Origin: Caenorhabditis elegans | Lineage: Eukaryota; Nematoda; Chromadorea; Rhabditida; Rhabditidae | Assembly: GCF_000002985.6 (NCBI RefSeq) | Contig: NC_003284.9 | Span: 6,510,001 to 6,574,000, forward strand | DNA length: 64,000 bases | Reading direction: 5' to 3' | Shown: one piece after another, positions 1 to 11,914 of the stretch | How positions within the stretch are numbered: the stretch's first letter is position 1 | How the letters are laid out: the number at the start of each line of letters is the position of its first letter | Made by a program: the position numbers and the translations under genes | Notes under the pieces: generated by a model | What the model was told of the DNA's origin: nothing | Database searches by the model: none | What the model saw: only the letters and a program-made list of their open reading frames with translations

Positions 1-936
1 ACTAGCTCATTTCACAACCACTTTCTTCAACGTTATCACTTGACCTCGCGTATTGATTATGATATTTTATCGCGTTTTATCTTTGATTTTATAACTTTCA
101 GAAAACATTTAATTATAGACGTTAGACTTTAACCCCATTTCCAGTTTTTGTTTGATTATTATTTTTCTATTTTTTTTTTTTGAATATGATTCAAAAGACT
201 AAAAGTCCAATGACTTTTTTTCTGAACGTCAAATAAGACACCATAAAGGAGGAGGTTCTGGTTTTTGTTTTGCTTGTACGTACGTAAAATGTGCTCAAAT
301 AAACAATATTCAAAATGAGACTTTTCAAAAGTTTCTCAAAATTTTTATGGTGGTTCAAAATTTAGAATAAACAGTTTTAACTAAATTCTCCAGTTTTGAC
401 AACTTTTTGTGTAGTACAATTTGGAAAATCGTTTTTATTTTATCATTACTTCTTGTATATATTGTGTGTTTATCTAACATTATCCCGTTTATTTAAATGC
501 TTTTTGTGAATTGATTGATCAGCCACAAAAGATTTTTTAACCATTTCAGTAATTTATCAAAAAAACAAACATGTTGGGGTCTGTTGGGTCTCAAAACAAT
601 TAAAAATTTCAAAAACCAAAAAAAAACATTCGGTTTTGCACAGAGAAATTTGTACTTTTTACTCTATAATAGTTCATGATTTCTATACTCGGAAATGTGA
701 GTTCAGACAAGTGACCCAAATCCATTTATCAAAATTTGAACAACACTGTCACTCAATTTTGATTTTATTGTGTTTGACTTAAATTTTCTCGGAACTGTCA
801 ACATTTCGTTATCTACTTCATTAACTCAACATTTCGTCTCTTTCAATAAATATTTTTTCTTGACAATTGATACCTTTTCTCGAAAACTAGATTATTTCCC
901 AAAAATATGAAATTCAACTTTAAATTTCAGTAATAG
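1..936. other. Upstream region with a diverged dispersed repeat; no gene seen
   Basis: No convincing exon was found. The stretch is AT-rich with poly-T and poly-A runs. Around 280-415 there is a block containing 'TTTTTATGGTGGTTCAAAAT' followed by an ACAGTTTTAACTAAA-like segment. A related block recurs near 16430-16560 and a weaker one near 18620-18790, so it is probably an old dispersed repeat. The 3' part should contain the promoter of the transthyretin-like gene that starts at 937. Confidence 0.5.
929..930 (+). promoter_or_regulatory. Probable spliced-leader trans-splice acceptor
   Basis: The 3' splice site TTAAATTTCAG ends at 930, only six bases before the start codon at 937, with no upstream exon visible. 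In C. elegans this arrangement normally marks SL1 trans-splicing. Confidence 0.6.
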
Positions 937-2156
937 ATGATGAAGACTCTAGTTCTTACATTACTATTAATCGGTGGAGCATTTGCATTCCGTACTCAAT
1001 CGACTGGAGTCAAAGGTAGACTCATGTGCGGAAGTAAACCAGCTGCTGGTGTGAACTTGAAACTTTTTGATGAAGATAATGGTTAGTGATCCTCGATTAA
1101 TTGCAAGTTTGTGACGTACCAATTGAATTTCTAGGCCCAGACCCAGACGATGTATTGGATCAAAAAACAACCGATGACGATGGAAACTTTCTGTTGTCTG
1201 GGTCTTCAATGGAGCTGACACCAATTGATCCAGAACTAAGAATTTTCCATGACTGCAATGATCAAGGAAGCGTAGGTGCCAATTTGTAATATTAATTTTT
1301 AACCTTTTTTCAGCCTTGCCAACGAGAATGGGTTATCCGGATACCAGCAAAATACATTACTAATGGGCCAGAAGTGAAGGAAATCATGGATCTAGGAGTT
1401 TTAAATTTGGAGGTTGGTGATTGATTAAAAGTACTTTTGGTATTTATGGGTTTCGTCCCCCCCCCAAAGTGATTTCCATATTTTCTAATTGAGACGTGAA
1501 CTTTTTCTTCATTCTCAGGCTTAGGGAAATTATTTTCTAAGCCTAAACATGAAAACAGTATTAAAATAAACATTCACGTGTGGATTAAAATTAAAAAGGT
1601 AGTGTTAAATAATTAAAAATCATTTTGGGGGGAACGAAACCGTGTACCGTACCTTTTTATTGTTTTGTGTTTTTATCAGGTTTTATAATAAGTTTTCGAA
1701 AAATTATTCGATATATAGGTGTGCGGCTCAACCTATATGTAAATCCTTGTATAGCCTATTTTATATTTACCGTATATCCTCTATTAGTAAGGCGTGCAAA
1801 ACTAATTTTCGGACACCTAATTTGATGCAAAACTAATAGAGGTGCAAAACTAATAGAGAATATACGGTAATATAAATTTGACATGCTGATTTGAACGCTG
1901 CATAGTGTCGTCCGTGGGTATTTTGCTTTAAGTTGCATTGAGTTAAAGTGAAGGTGGGTCGGCAAAAAGAACCCCCTCACAATGTTTAGCAATATTATTA
2001 AAAAACAATGTTAATAATCATATTCAGTAATTGTTTTCAAGTTCAAATGAACGCAATGATTGAAAAGCTGGCAAATTTAATTTTCTAGTCAAAAATTATC
2101 AATCATATTTTTTTCAGATCGAATTGGACAACGAAAGTAGAAGCTGTGCTCACTAA
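937..2156 (+). CDS. Transthyretin-like family secreted protein (first tandem copy)
   Basis: I read four exons: 937-1081, 1135-1271, 1314-1412 and 2118-2156, giving 139 residues. The start is the first of two adjacent ATGs after the trans-splice acceptor. Residues 1-18 form a hydrophobic signal peptide. The mature part shows nematode transthyretin-like hallmarks: VKGRLMCG at the first strand, PDPDDVLD and DDDGNF acidic turns, DPELRIFHDC, then a CQREWVIRIP strand. Four cysteines could form two disulfides. The family is secreted and large in nematodes; the ligand of most members is unknown, and I cannot assign a ttr number. The last intron (1413-2117) is unusually long because it holds two inverted-repeat elements. 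Its 5' splice site, GTTGGT, is weak. The protein is clearly similar to the product of the next gene at 2287, so this is a tandem duplication. Confidence 0.85.
1431..1653. mobile_element. Degenerate palindromic MITE related to the 201-bp GGTACTT family
   Basis: This block inside intron 3 of the first transthyretin-like gene begins GTACTTTTGG and ends CCGTACC. Inside it has the stem GGCTTAG...CTAAGCC and the words CATTCACGTGTG and TTTTGGGGGG, all shared with the copies at 22444-22644 and 54806-55006. It is longer (about 223 bp), has a nine-C run, and shows no clean target duplication, so it is an older, diverged copy. Confidence 0.7.
1760..1876. mobile_element. Short inverted-repeat element with TATATTCTCTATTAG arms
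   Basis: The left arm TTATATTTACCGTATATCCT near 1760 pairs with the reverse complement of the right arm that ends near 1875. The arms are nearly identical over about 27 bases. Related arms occur in an svh-2 intron (48025-48139), and related words occur near 51690-51790. It is probably a non-autonomous DNA element. Confidence 0.6.
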
Positions 2157-2179
2157 CTGAATAATGTTCAACTTTAACA

Positions 2180-2185
2180 AATAAA
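2180..2185 (+). terminator. AATAAA polyadenylation signal
   Basis: A canonical AATAAA lies 24 bases after the stop codon of the first transthyretin-like gene and about 100 bases before the acceptor of the second. That is the spacing seen inside C. elegans operons. Confidence 0.6.
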
Positions 2186-2282
2186 TATGGTTCTTAAAAT
2201 TGTTGTCATCTTTAATGTTTGGTTTCTGACCAACTTTTCTATCTTTTTTTTTTAATTTTCCTTATTAAAATTTGTATAATTC

Positions 2283-2284
2283 AG
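2283..2284 (+). promoter_or_regulatory. Probable trans-splice acceptor of the second transthyretin-like gene
   Basis: TATAATTCAG ends two bases before the ATG at 2287. A T-rich stretch (about 2240-2262) lies between the upstream polyadenylation signal and this site, resembling the U-rich intercistronic element of operons that directs SL2 trans-splicing. Confidence 0.5.
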
Positions 2285-2286
2285 AG

Positions 2287-2812
2287 ATGATTTCCAAACT
2301 TTTGATCCTTGGAACATGTGTTCTATCAGTTGTCTTGGCTGCATCGGAATCGCACTCTGGACGTCAAAACTACAGAGTGGGCTTTATCAGAAATTCAAAT
2401 TATTTAGACAGTTTTTTTCAGGTGAAAGGCGCGTTTAGATGTGGCAATGTTCCAGTAAAAAATGTTCAAGTAAAGCTGATAGATGACGACTTTGGATCCG
2501 ACCCTGATGATGATTTGGGTAGCGGCTATACAAACGCAAACGGAGAGTTCGAATTGAGTGGATCCACCACGGAACTCACAACTATTGATCCTCACCTGAA
2601 AATCTACCACGATTGTGATGACGGAATTAATGTAAGTTTCTAATTATTCATGCAACACAAAAACTTATTTTCAGCCATGCCAAAGACGTTGGAAGTTTGA
2701 ATTGCCAAACAACTACATTTATTCGGACACTGACACACCGAAGACTTTTGATATTGGAATTTGGAATTTAGAAGGAATCCTTCCTGGAGAGAGCAGAGAC
2801 TGCAATCATTAA
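2287..2812 (+). CDS. Transthyretin-like family secreted protein (second tandem copy)
   Basis: Two certain exon blocks are 2287-2631 and 2675-2812. Within the first block, 2377-2421 reads like a 45-nt intron: it ends AGTTTTTTTCAG, is in frame and has no stop. Removing it joins the signal peptide and linker directly to VKGAFRCG, as in the upstream paralogue, and gives 145 residues; keeping it gives 160. Residues 1-19 are a signal peptide. The mature protein has GSDPDDDLGSG, NANGEFELSG, DPHLKIYHDC and CQRRWKFELP blocks typical of nematode transthyretin-like proteins. The start was chosen at 2287 because a trans-splice acceptor ends at 2284; the earlier ATG at 2272 would lie in the intergenic outron. 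It probably shares a transcript with its neighbour. No ttr number can be assigned by eye. Confidence 0.85.
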
Positions 2813-3612
2813 TTTTTAATTTGCCTTTTAAAAACTATTTGTATAAGTTAAATCATTCTAAAAAGCTATGTTTCGATTGAATTCGCATTATCAGTTTTGA
2901 AATGAAATTTTCTATTAATAGCGTCACACTTGATTAAAAAATTTGATCACATAAAATTTTAAGTCTAAAACTATATTTTTTAAAACTTTTATTCTCAAAC
3001 TATTAAAAAAACGAACAATTTCTAGGTGCCAGGTAACAGGACTCTAAACAGCTCATGTGGCAAAAACACAAGCAAAATTATGATTACAAAAAAACATGTT
3101 AAAAACTTGAGGCACTGACCAGTTGGAACAAAAATTTGAAAATTTCTGGTTCATTTCTGGAGTTTTGGAATTTGCAATTTTTAATATTTAGTTTGCGAGC
3201 CGGTCGGTGCTAATGTAATTCTGCACAACTTTACTTGTAATGAAAACATATTTTGCCTAGATGAATAGAAAAAATTAGTTGATACTTGTATCTATCCGAA
3301 TTGAGCTCAGCTTCCTTTGACCCGTAGTAGACCACAATATTTTAAAAGTTATCAGATAATCGGAGAGTTTATTGTTTTTGTGTTAAGTTGTTTGTAGTAT
3401 GAAATTAATAGCAATATTTCATTTATAAGAAATCATACAAAAATATCGGTATTCTGAATTTAGATGTCAATGAGATTATTGTAATAGACGATATATTGAA
3501 AACGTCTTGTTATTTTCAGAATTTTGAGAATAAAGTTAAACTTTCAGTATGCACCTCCTTACTAACTATTTTTGAAAAGTATTTCACTTTTCCATATTCA
3601 CTATCGCCTCCT

Positions 3613-3930
3613 TCAGCCTATTAAAGATGGCTTTTTTGAGGCCAAATATTCGGCGATGCTATCTTCCAAAAATTTTAAGTGTTGCGCATCTTGATGACGC
3701 TTCCAATACTGTCCGCGCATACCACCACTAGCTAACTTTCCTTTTTTAGAGAAAAAACCAACGTTTTCCATTTTTCTTCCATAATCTCGCTGACCGTCTT
3801 GCGTTTTTTTCTGACACGACATGCCACCGGCGTAGGATCGACGCTGTCTCCCGGCCGCGCCAATATATTTGTTGTAGTAGTGGAAGAGGCGAAAGTGAAA
3901 CATGCTTTTTTATTGGTGACCACGACCCAG
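3613..3930 (-). pseudogene. Possible decayed coding fragment
   Basis: On the minus strand two overlapping frames read like coding sequence. One contains VACRVRKKRKTVSEIMEEKW and then stops after SLKKES. The other runs on through GGMRGQYWKRHQDAQHLKF to a stop at 3613. A frame switch around 3740-3760 would join the better halves, which is what a frameshifted relic would look like. No splice sites or family could be assigned. It may equally be a chance open stretch in GC-richer DNA. Confidence 0.25.
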
Positions 3931-5962
3931 AACAGTAAGAGGTGAAGAGATTTGAAATCCGAAGGTGTTTCATCCGACCTATATTATTGGGTCTCATCTA
4001 TTCATGCGAGTGTGCAAACAAATACTTTCTTCAACTCAAGCAAAATTTCACCGAACGCACTTTTATTGGGTCATTCACCTATATTGTCACTTTTCAAAAA
4101 AAAAGTTTCTGTTATATGGCTTAAAAAATTGTACATGCTTTTCCATTTTATATGTTTTCCGATTTCTACTAGGTGTTTTGGAAATCTGTTCTTGTAACTT
4201 GAATATTGATTTCATGTACTCCGTGCAGACCAAAATGTTTCGACATTTTACTAGGGTTTAAAGGCCAAAGCTAAATTATCCATCTTTTAGTTCAAAGTTT
4301 ATAGCATCAAAAATACATAAACGATCAACAAACTGTCACAGTTTTGCCCGCTAATCATGTTTAATCATTTATATTTCAACATTGTACGGTCTGAACATGC
4401 AACATTGCATTAGATTTCTCGGTACCTGGTGCAAATTTAATTTGACTGGAAATAAAATACTTTGAAACGTTTTGTTAAAATATTGGGTAATTTCAGCACT
4501 ATTTAAATGAATTTCTATGATTTCTTCACAGGTCGTAGTCATCATTTGATTAAATTGCCACCAACTCATACATATAAACAACTAACAAAATGCCAATCTT
4601 TTTTTATTGATATCGCTATCATCTTCTTCTTTTATCAAAGTCTACTCTAAGGTGTTGATATTGACGAATGACACCACAATCATTATCTCTTGCAAATGTG
4701 ATAACTTTTATGACGCGAATCGCCACTAGCTTTAGAGATATGCAACAATGACGATGAAGGATCGGTTGCGCCGCCGAACAAGCGATAACAAATCTGACCC
4801 GACGACTCCATAACAATATCCACTTTCCTTATTTCCTGGTTGAAATTGTTGGGAACTTTTAGATTGGAAACTGAATTTTGCCATTAATCATCTTCTCAGA
4901 TTTTTTCGGTTTCCATACAAACCTTCCAATTACCTCGTAACCGATCCTTCAATTTTGCACGGAGCTTTACTCGTTTTTTCATTTCTTTTTTGTTTCTAGC
5001 TTTTTCCTCAAAATTCATACTTCATCCCTATTCTTTCTCCTGATCATCCTCTTAAGCTGGACCTTTCGTTTTCATCAAGACTCGTCAAAAGGTGAAATGA
5101 CAGTAAGTGTGGCGTTGTACACGTTTCTTTTCATACAGTAATAGTGTACACATCATCTTTTCTGCTTCTTCCTACCGATGTGTTTTTTCTTGCAAATGTC
5201 CGGGAAAGTGAACGAAAGTAAACTAGTCGGTAAAGAAAATCGTCGTTCATCCTACAGTCACCGTCTCCTTCACTATGTTTCCCTTCTTGACAACGACGCT
5301 CCGCAGAATCTTGTTGAAGTAAAAAGAGATCATGTGAAGAAGCCTACGGGTTACGAGGCAGACAGAGAAAATGAGAGAGACAGAAACATATCGTACACGG
5401 CTTCTTCGAGACAGACAACAAGGGAATACGAGAGAAGGAAAAGGCCACCCCAATGACCTGGATCCTCGCTCTTCACTCATTTCACTTTTCTCGTGACGCA
5501 CCGCGCCAGCACTTTCACCTGAAATCGGCCTCCCTCATCTCTGTTTCGATCCCTCGTTAGGGGGCAAAATAGGGGCTAGATGGAGGGAATGAGTGAGAAG
5601 GAGGAGGGTGAGGAGGAGATGGGCCACTTTTCGGACAACATCAAAAAGTTTGACCTCTGACAAGAACACGATCCCTTTCCTTTTGTTGTCATTTTTCAAA
5701 TTCTCTGAAATCCCCAGAATCCTAAAGCTCCCTTTCTTTCATTATTCAAACTTTTCACCTCCCTGGTATGCAATTTTAGGTTTCGCTAACAATTTTGTTT
5801 ATTGTAAAGCTTTTCAATCCTTCCTGTTTTGATTTTGAGTCACATATAGATAACACAATTAATATGCATTAAGTTTTCAAAATTCCTTCATACTTATCAA
5901 TCCAAACTTTCTCTTACTTTGGAATGCGGAGTTTTTGAATAAGTGATACCCAATATTTATGT

Positions 5963-6000
5963 TTTTGATAATTTATTATGACCATAATAAATTATCAAAA
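5963..6000. repeat. Perfect AT-rich palindrome
   Basis: TTTTGATAATTTATTATG is followed by a two-base AC spacer and then its exact reverse complement. It is an 18-bp-arm hairpin in the ets-4 upstream interval; function is unknown. Confidence 0.9.
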
Positions 6001-8328
6001 GATTTGAACATTTTGAGAAATTTAGTTTAGTTTCACACGTTTAAACCGGGCTATTTTTGAAAGGAAAATAAGTGGAACAAAAAAATCACAAGCAATTGCT
6101 TTTGAGCTTCCCGACAAAACTATGATTTGACTGCAAATAATTAATTCACGAACGTTTTGAAAAATTGTAATATGGAGATGTGGTAATCTGGTATCTAATC
6201 ATTTACAAACAATACAAACGAGTTGAAAAATTTCCCCGTAGGATATATACTAATCTTTGGAAATTTTTAACTTTACCTCTAAAATTAATTTTTTTTTTCA
6301 AATCTGATTTTTTTCTGATTTTTTTCAAATCTGATTTACCCTTTTCCAAAAATTTATCATCTTTCTTCATAAACGTTTCGAAATGAGTTCACCCCTACCG
6401 TCCACCGATTTTTTGTGCTCCACATGCATGTCAACCTGGAGCGGAATAAGAAAAAAACAGGCCTCGCCGGGTATTGAGAGCCGCGAGAGTGTGTTTGGGT
6501 TAAAGAGAGTATGCGCGGTAGCCGCGCGGAGGGCACCGCCTCCCGGTCTGTCCACAATTATTTTTTTGCTTTTTGTGCTGCTGCCGCCGGAGCCGGTTAC
6601 AGGGAGGGGGCTCCATGAGTCTTCGACGACACTGAGCAACAAGCATTCAATGTCAAAAATGCTCTCGAAATACTCGAAATTCGTTTATATTTTATACTTT
6701 ATGGCATTGCCATCGAACTTTTTTTGTTACTTTTAACAGTGATTTGTATTGTTGAAGTTTGTTGTATTAGTTTGATCAGTTTAATCTAATGTATGCTCAA
6801 AATTTTTACGAGTTCAAATCCATTTTTTTAACAAATTTCATCATGACCTGTTTTTGAGAAGATACTTGAAGGCAATAAATTTTTTCCAAGGCTATTTCCC
6901 TTTATCATTATTGCCCTAAAAATATTTTCAATCATTGGCAGACTCTTCTCATATATACCGATACTTTTGATTATCTCTCTATTTGTTTATTCTCCCAACA
7001 CTATTTAAAATTGCCAATCAAAAATCCTTCACAGTCCTCGAATTGCAAAGAATCGGAGCCACTGTCCGCCTCGATATGACATTGTTTAAGTATTGGGCCA
7101 CCGGTCAAACAGTGTGAAAATATATATCGGACGGGAGATGGGGGTGCTTGTGGCGCAAGGTGAGAGTGCTCCGAGGAGCTGAGCCAGTTGTTTTGTTTGT
7201 TGCTCGCTCGGCTTGGCAGACAGAGAGCCTTCACTGGTGCCGTACGGTAGCCGGTCACTTGGATGTTTGCAAAACGACTTCAGGCGCTCTGGACCTCTGC
7301 GAATTGCCGCTGCCTCATTTTTGACGAAAAGCACAAAACACCAAGTCAAATAATTCTCGCGACAGCAGGGTATTTTTGTCATTGTGGAGATACAACGCAT
7401 GTGAAAAAAAAACAATAATTCTCACAATGATTTTAAGTTTTCATTTCCCTTTTGTTTCTTGATAGGCAGCTCACAAAAAATTGCTGAGTGCGCTTTTTTA
7501 TCAGCAGTTTAGTTCGCTGCTTCAAATTTCACTTTTTTTAAATGTTTTCTTTTTTCCAGCGATAAACACGGGTTACATGATTTAGTGATTTATGATGCAA
7601 ATCGTAATCAATCACGAGAATTTTAGACTTATCAATGGCTTAAACTGTGGCACTGAAATGCAAAAGTTGAGCATATCAGAATATTATCAAATACGTAATT
7701 TTTTTGCAAGTTTATAAGGCGACAAACAAAATCAGACAGTGCGTCATAATTTCTTTGCAACATCAGCCAGCTAAATGTGTTTTGACTCCAGGGAACGTTA
7801 ATGGACAATGAAATCAAAAAAAAAATAGGAGCAAAAATCGACCCACGCATCATCACAATTCCAGAGAGAATTGTGTGCACTTTCATACCGATTGATTCTT
7901 AGGATTTTCATTCGTCAAGATAGCTTGTTAGTTATTAAAACTTATTACCTTAGAGTCCACTACTTAGTATAGACTTGAAACACATTTCAAAACATTTCAA
8001 CCGTGTCATTATTTTTCAATTTATAGATTCACCCATGTTTCTGGTCCGCCACGTTGTAGCTTGTTTATTCAATGACGTGCATTCCCAATTTCTAGCAATA
8101 AACCTGTTTCCAATTTTCATGACATCCTAACTCTTTATAATGAAAAAAATTGTGCACAATGCACATTCTTTTTTCTTCTTTACCTGTACTCCTTATGTAG
8201 TATGAATAAGAAAAGGTTTGTTCATTTGCATTGAATTATGGGGGGATGGCGCGGCGTAGTTTGCACCATTGAAAGAGGTCCCATCGTGTCTGACACGACC
8301 AACCTGACTCATCAATTTTAGAACCCTT

Positions 8329-8344
8329 CCCCCCCCCCCCCCCC
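8329..8344. repeat. Run of sixteen C (G-tract on the minus strand)
   Basis: Sixteen consecutive C, followed by A and five more C. Long mono-G/C tracts in C. elegans can form G-quadruplexes and are known deletion-prone sites when the DOG-1/FANCJ helicase is lost. Confidence 0.9.
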
Positions 8345-9031
8345 ACCCCCACACTTTTGTTCAAGCTCAGTACATTTTATTTATTATTTTATTATATTCG
8401 ATCGGCTCAGTGATTGATCTTTTTTTAGTTTTTTAGTCGATGTCTTGCGAATATGTATTTGATATCGTCTTTTCAACCACAAATTTTTTCAAACTCTTCT
8501 CACGTTTTATTTAATGACGTTTCAGTATTTTGTCAGCAATTAGATCAGTTTTCAATTCAATATTGAATTGGTGTGCAACATGATTCACTGATAAAAATGG
8601 GCTTTTGCCCCCTAATTGACGCAATCAATGCTAACTCTCCAACAAACATATTTCGTGTAATAGATCATCGAGTTTTCAATTCAGTTTTCCATTGGCGCCA
8701 TCAATTTCATTTTGTTACTTATCAGCTTATTTCTGGAAAAGCTTGGTTTCATGTGACACTGAGCGAGGCAATGATTAGGAGTGTCACACTAGTCAACCTC
8801 ACGCGCGCCAGAAATCGCTTGACGCTCTGCTGATAACTTTTCCGAGTCGAAGCAAAAAAAGGGGTTGGGAATAGCGAAAATTAGCGATAAAATAAAATTT
8901 GACTGATTAACAGTGCCACTTTATTCGTTACTACTCTAGTGCACAAACAGGTCGACACTACTCTTCGGTCTCGACTTAACCTACCATCTTCAGTACTAAC
9001 TTTTATTACTATCTCACTTGTACTGTTCAAT

Positions 9032-11914
9032 ATGACTGCTGCTTATTGTACGTATACCCTCTCTCATCATAGTGTTTATTTGAAAGATAAATCTTCTAAT
9101 TTCCAGGCGAGACCCAATTTCATGGTTTGAACCAATTCGCGTTCCCGTTCAACAACTTGGAATACAAGTACGGAAGTTGTAAGTCTGACGGTTGGAATTA
9201 TAATATTTCCAATAGTATTTTGTCACTCTAGATTCTTCATCAATGAACGGTACTGGCTCAGTCGGTCACAGATGGAATTCTCTGAGCCCGGAGCCACATT
9301 CCGGAACGGAGTCAACCGCAAGCACTCCTTTTGTTAAAAGCGAGTTCCCATTTGATGATGATCTATTCGGAATCGACCAGGTAAGTTTTTGTCTTCTTCT
9401 TTTTTGAGACCATGTGGGTGTGGTTGCGTTAATTATTTTATGCCTGCTCTGAAAACTGGTTATGATTACCAAAATTGAAGTTTGAAATAAGAACGTTTTT
9501 GGGAAAATGAGAGTAACAAACACACCTTACTCATTTTTATCAATCAGTTGAATCATCAATGTTTTTTTAAACGCAAGTTAGCTTCAATAATTTTTTGCTA
9601 TTTTGAAATTTAGTTTACTTTATTTGTTCTCATATTCATTTTCTTTCACAGTAAGACACGTGCGTGCTATTTACGTCATAGATGCGATAATTGATAAGAC
9701 CCGATTGATGGAGAAAATAGAGAAATAATTTTTTGAGTGACTTTTTTTGCATTTTAATCACGTTGGAAACAATCACAATGTACAACTATTTTAGGTAAAC
9801 AACGTCAAACCACATCCGATGGATATGCCATGCAATCTTCCAATCCAACCCATCGAGTATAACCGTCGATTCTCAAAGGTAGTTTTACTGATTATCACAC
9901 TGACCCCTCTGTATTATTATAATTTGCAGGACGCCGATCACAGCACGTTTGTGAAGAATGAGATTGAAGGTTGGTACTTTAGATGGATTAGATACATACA
10001 AACACCATTAACGACTGTTTTGAATGGTGTCAATCATAATCTCGGGTTCTTTTAACGCCTTCTTCTCCCTTTCGGACTTTCACTATCCCTTCATCGAAAA
10101 ACATCTCATTTCGTTTGGCGGGAGATACTATTGAGAAAACACGTTTTCCTTCGATTAGGGTAGTTAGGCACAGGTCAGCTTTTTCTCTGGCTGACGGCAC
10201 GCCTGGATTGACCAGTGAAAGTTTTCCAAGCGGCTACCGAATTAGTTGTGGGTCGGGGTCATGTTTTTTTAAGCTGCTTTGGCTAACCACAATAGAAAAC
10301 AAAGTTGTGACCCATTACAAAGTAAAAAAGAAAAGGGCTTAGATATTAGGAAGATATGGAAATGTGTCAGGGTTAGAAAAGTGCGGGTGATACATGGATA
10401 TGCATCAATGCTTGTTGTTTGAATGTTTACCACGAAAAAGTTCCAGAAAACATTCTCAATTTCAATGTCAATCCGGAGATTGCGCAAGACAACGGTCTTG
10501 ACACCCAGCAAATTGACATCTACAGGGACCTGATTCTCCGTCATCTGATTCAAGACATCAGTACAACTTGTGCCAAATTGGGACTTCCAAATGGTACATT
10601 ACTTATCCACAATACCTCATTTATATTTTTGGTCTCTAGATTTCTACCTGTGGTCATCCGAGCATGGAGCACGATGGATCAACGAGATGTGCATGCAATT
10701 CAATCTTCAGCCGCCTAGAAACTGTTCAATCACTGGTATTGATTTGCTCGGCATGAGTCAAAAAGATTTCGAAATGATTTTGCCGGCGGGAGGCGACACG
10801 TTGCATGCCCAACTCCAAGTGTGGAAGACCGGTACGTCAGATTACGTGAAAGGTGATGCGATTAGCATGACTATAAATCACGCCCTTTTTCTGATTGTCA
10901 TCATGACGGTTATCAGTGACATGCTCACACGAAAACGAGACACCAATCCAATTCAATTTCAGCATTTGAAAACTATCATCCACCCGTGACCGTTCAGAGC
11001 TCCGGAATGACCGCTGCCGAAAATAACATGCAGTCAAAAACTAATTGGGTATGTAAATGTTGATTATGTCATTCCTCAGAATTTTCGGCGCGCAGTCTTT
11101 TTGTACCCCTATTTGCTCAATGCGTTTTTTTCATAAAGCCTTCTCGTATTTTTAGCTAGCCAGCACCAACAATCAAACAAACAACATGGCAGCTGCTGAG
11201 AACCCGAATCATCCATTTTTCAATGGAAACGGTTGGTTTCGAACCGGAAGCGTTTGATGTGAATAAGTAAATTGTATTTATAGGAGGGTATCCAAACATG
11301 TCGATGAGCAGCTTCTTTCAACAGGGAACTGTTTTGCCATCGCCAAGCAACAGCGATACCAGCAGCAATGGGAGCAGTCAAGACAGTATGACACGGGCTT
11401 ATTAGTACTGTAACTAATTCAGAGTTTTTTAGTGAATGACGATGATATTGATCTTCACATGAACAATTCGAACTGTGGTTTCTCAAACTTCTTTCACAAC
11501 CAGGGTTACATGAACTCCCCTATTGACGCAATGTGCAACGGAAGCGAGGGAGATGACGATGAGCGTGCCTACACTCGTCATCAAGGAACTGTTCATCTGT
11601 GGCAGTTTATTCGTGAGCTTTTGGATCAACCAAAACAGTACAGTGCATGTGTTCGATGGGTGGATAGAGATGAGGGAACTTTTAAAATCGAGTCTTCCCT
11701 CCTGCTGGCTAGATATTGGGGACAACGAAAAAACCGTTCACAGATGAATTATGACAAGTTGTCCAGAAGTCTTCGACAGTACTATAAGAAAGGTAAAAAG
11801 AATAGGAGGAAGTGTAAAACAAAAACGTTACAAATCAATATTCCAGGAATCATCCAAAAGCCGGAAAAGAAGCAGCGTTTGGTGTACAAATTCCTGCCTC
11901 CTTATAACTTGTAG
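9032..11914 (+). CDS. ets-4: ETS-family transcription factor with PNT domain (SPDEF-like)
   Basis: Twelve exons join in frame: 9032-9047, 9107-9178, 9232-9380, 9795-9878, 9930-9969, 10447-10593, 10640-10831, 10963-11048, 11156-11231, 11284-11385, 11433-11792 and 11847-11914, giving 463 residues. A Pointed (PNT/SAM) domain covers about residues 130-233, with DFYLWSSEHGARWINEMCMQ and LLGMSQKDFEMILP. The ETS domain is C-terminal, residues 376-461, with HLWQFIRELL, the recognition-helix segment LLARYWGQRKNR and LSRSLRQYYKK. N-terminal PNT plus C-terminal ETS with little tail matches the SPDEF (PDEF) subfamily. This family binds GGAA/GGAT cores. From memory, C. elegans ETS-4 acts in intestine on fat and lifespan and in neurons on axon regeneration. 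The first exon is tiny, so longer isoforms with upstream exons are possible. It is tail to tail with ceh-60. Confidence 0.92.

Larger units (their letters stand above)
2813..9031. other. Long gene-poor interval upstream of ets-4
   Basis: No gene could be established. The interval is mostly AT-rich, with blocks of higher sequence complexity at about 3610-3930, 5180-5640, 6370-6620 and 7000-7400 that may be enhancers, unrecognised exons or relics. It contains a perfect AT-rich palindrome (5963-6000) and a 16-C run (8329-8344). It probably carries long-range control sequences for ets-4. Confidence 0.5.

Noticed and set aside
1625-1992. Short ORFs inside intron 3 of the first transthyretin-like gene
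   Set aside because: They are made of the inverted-repeat elements and their flanks.
3100-3215. Possible inverted repeat GCACTGACC / GGTCGGTGC
   Set aside because: The arms are only nine bases with a mismatch and no target duplication.
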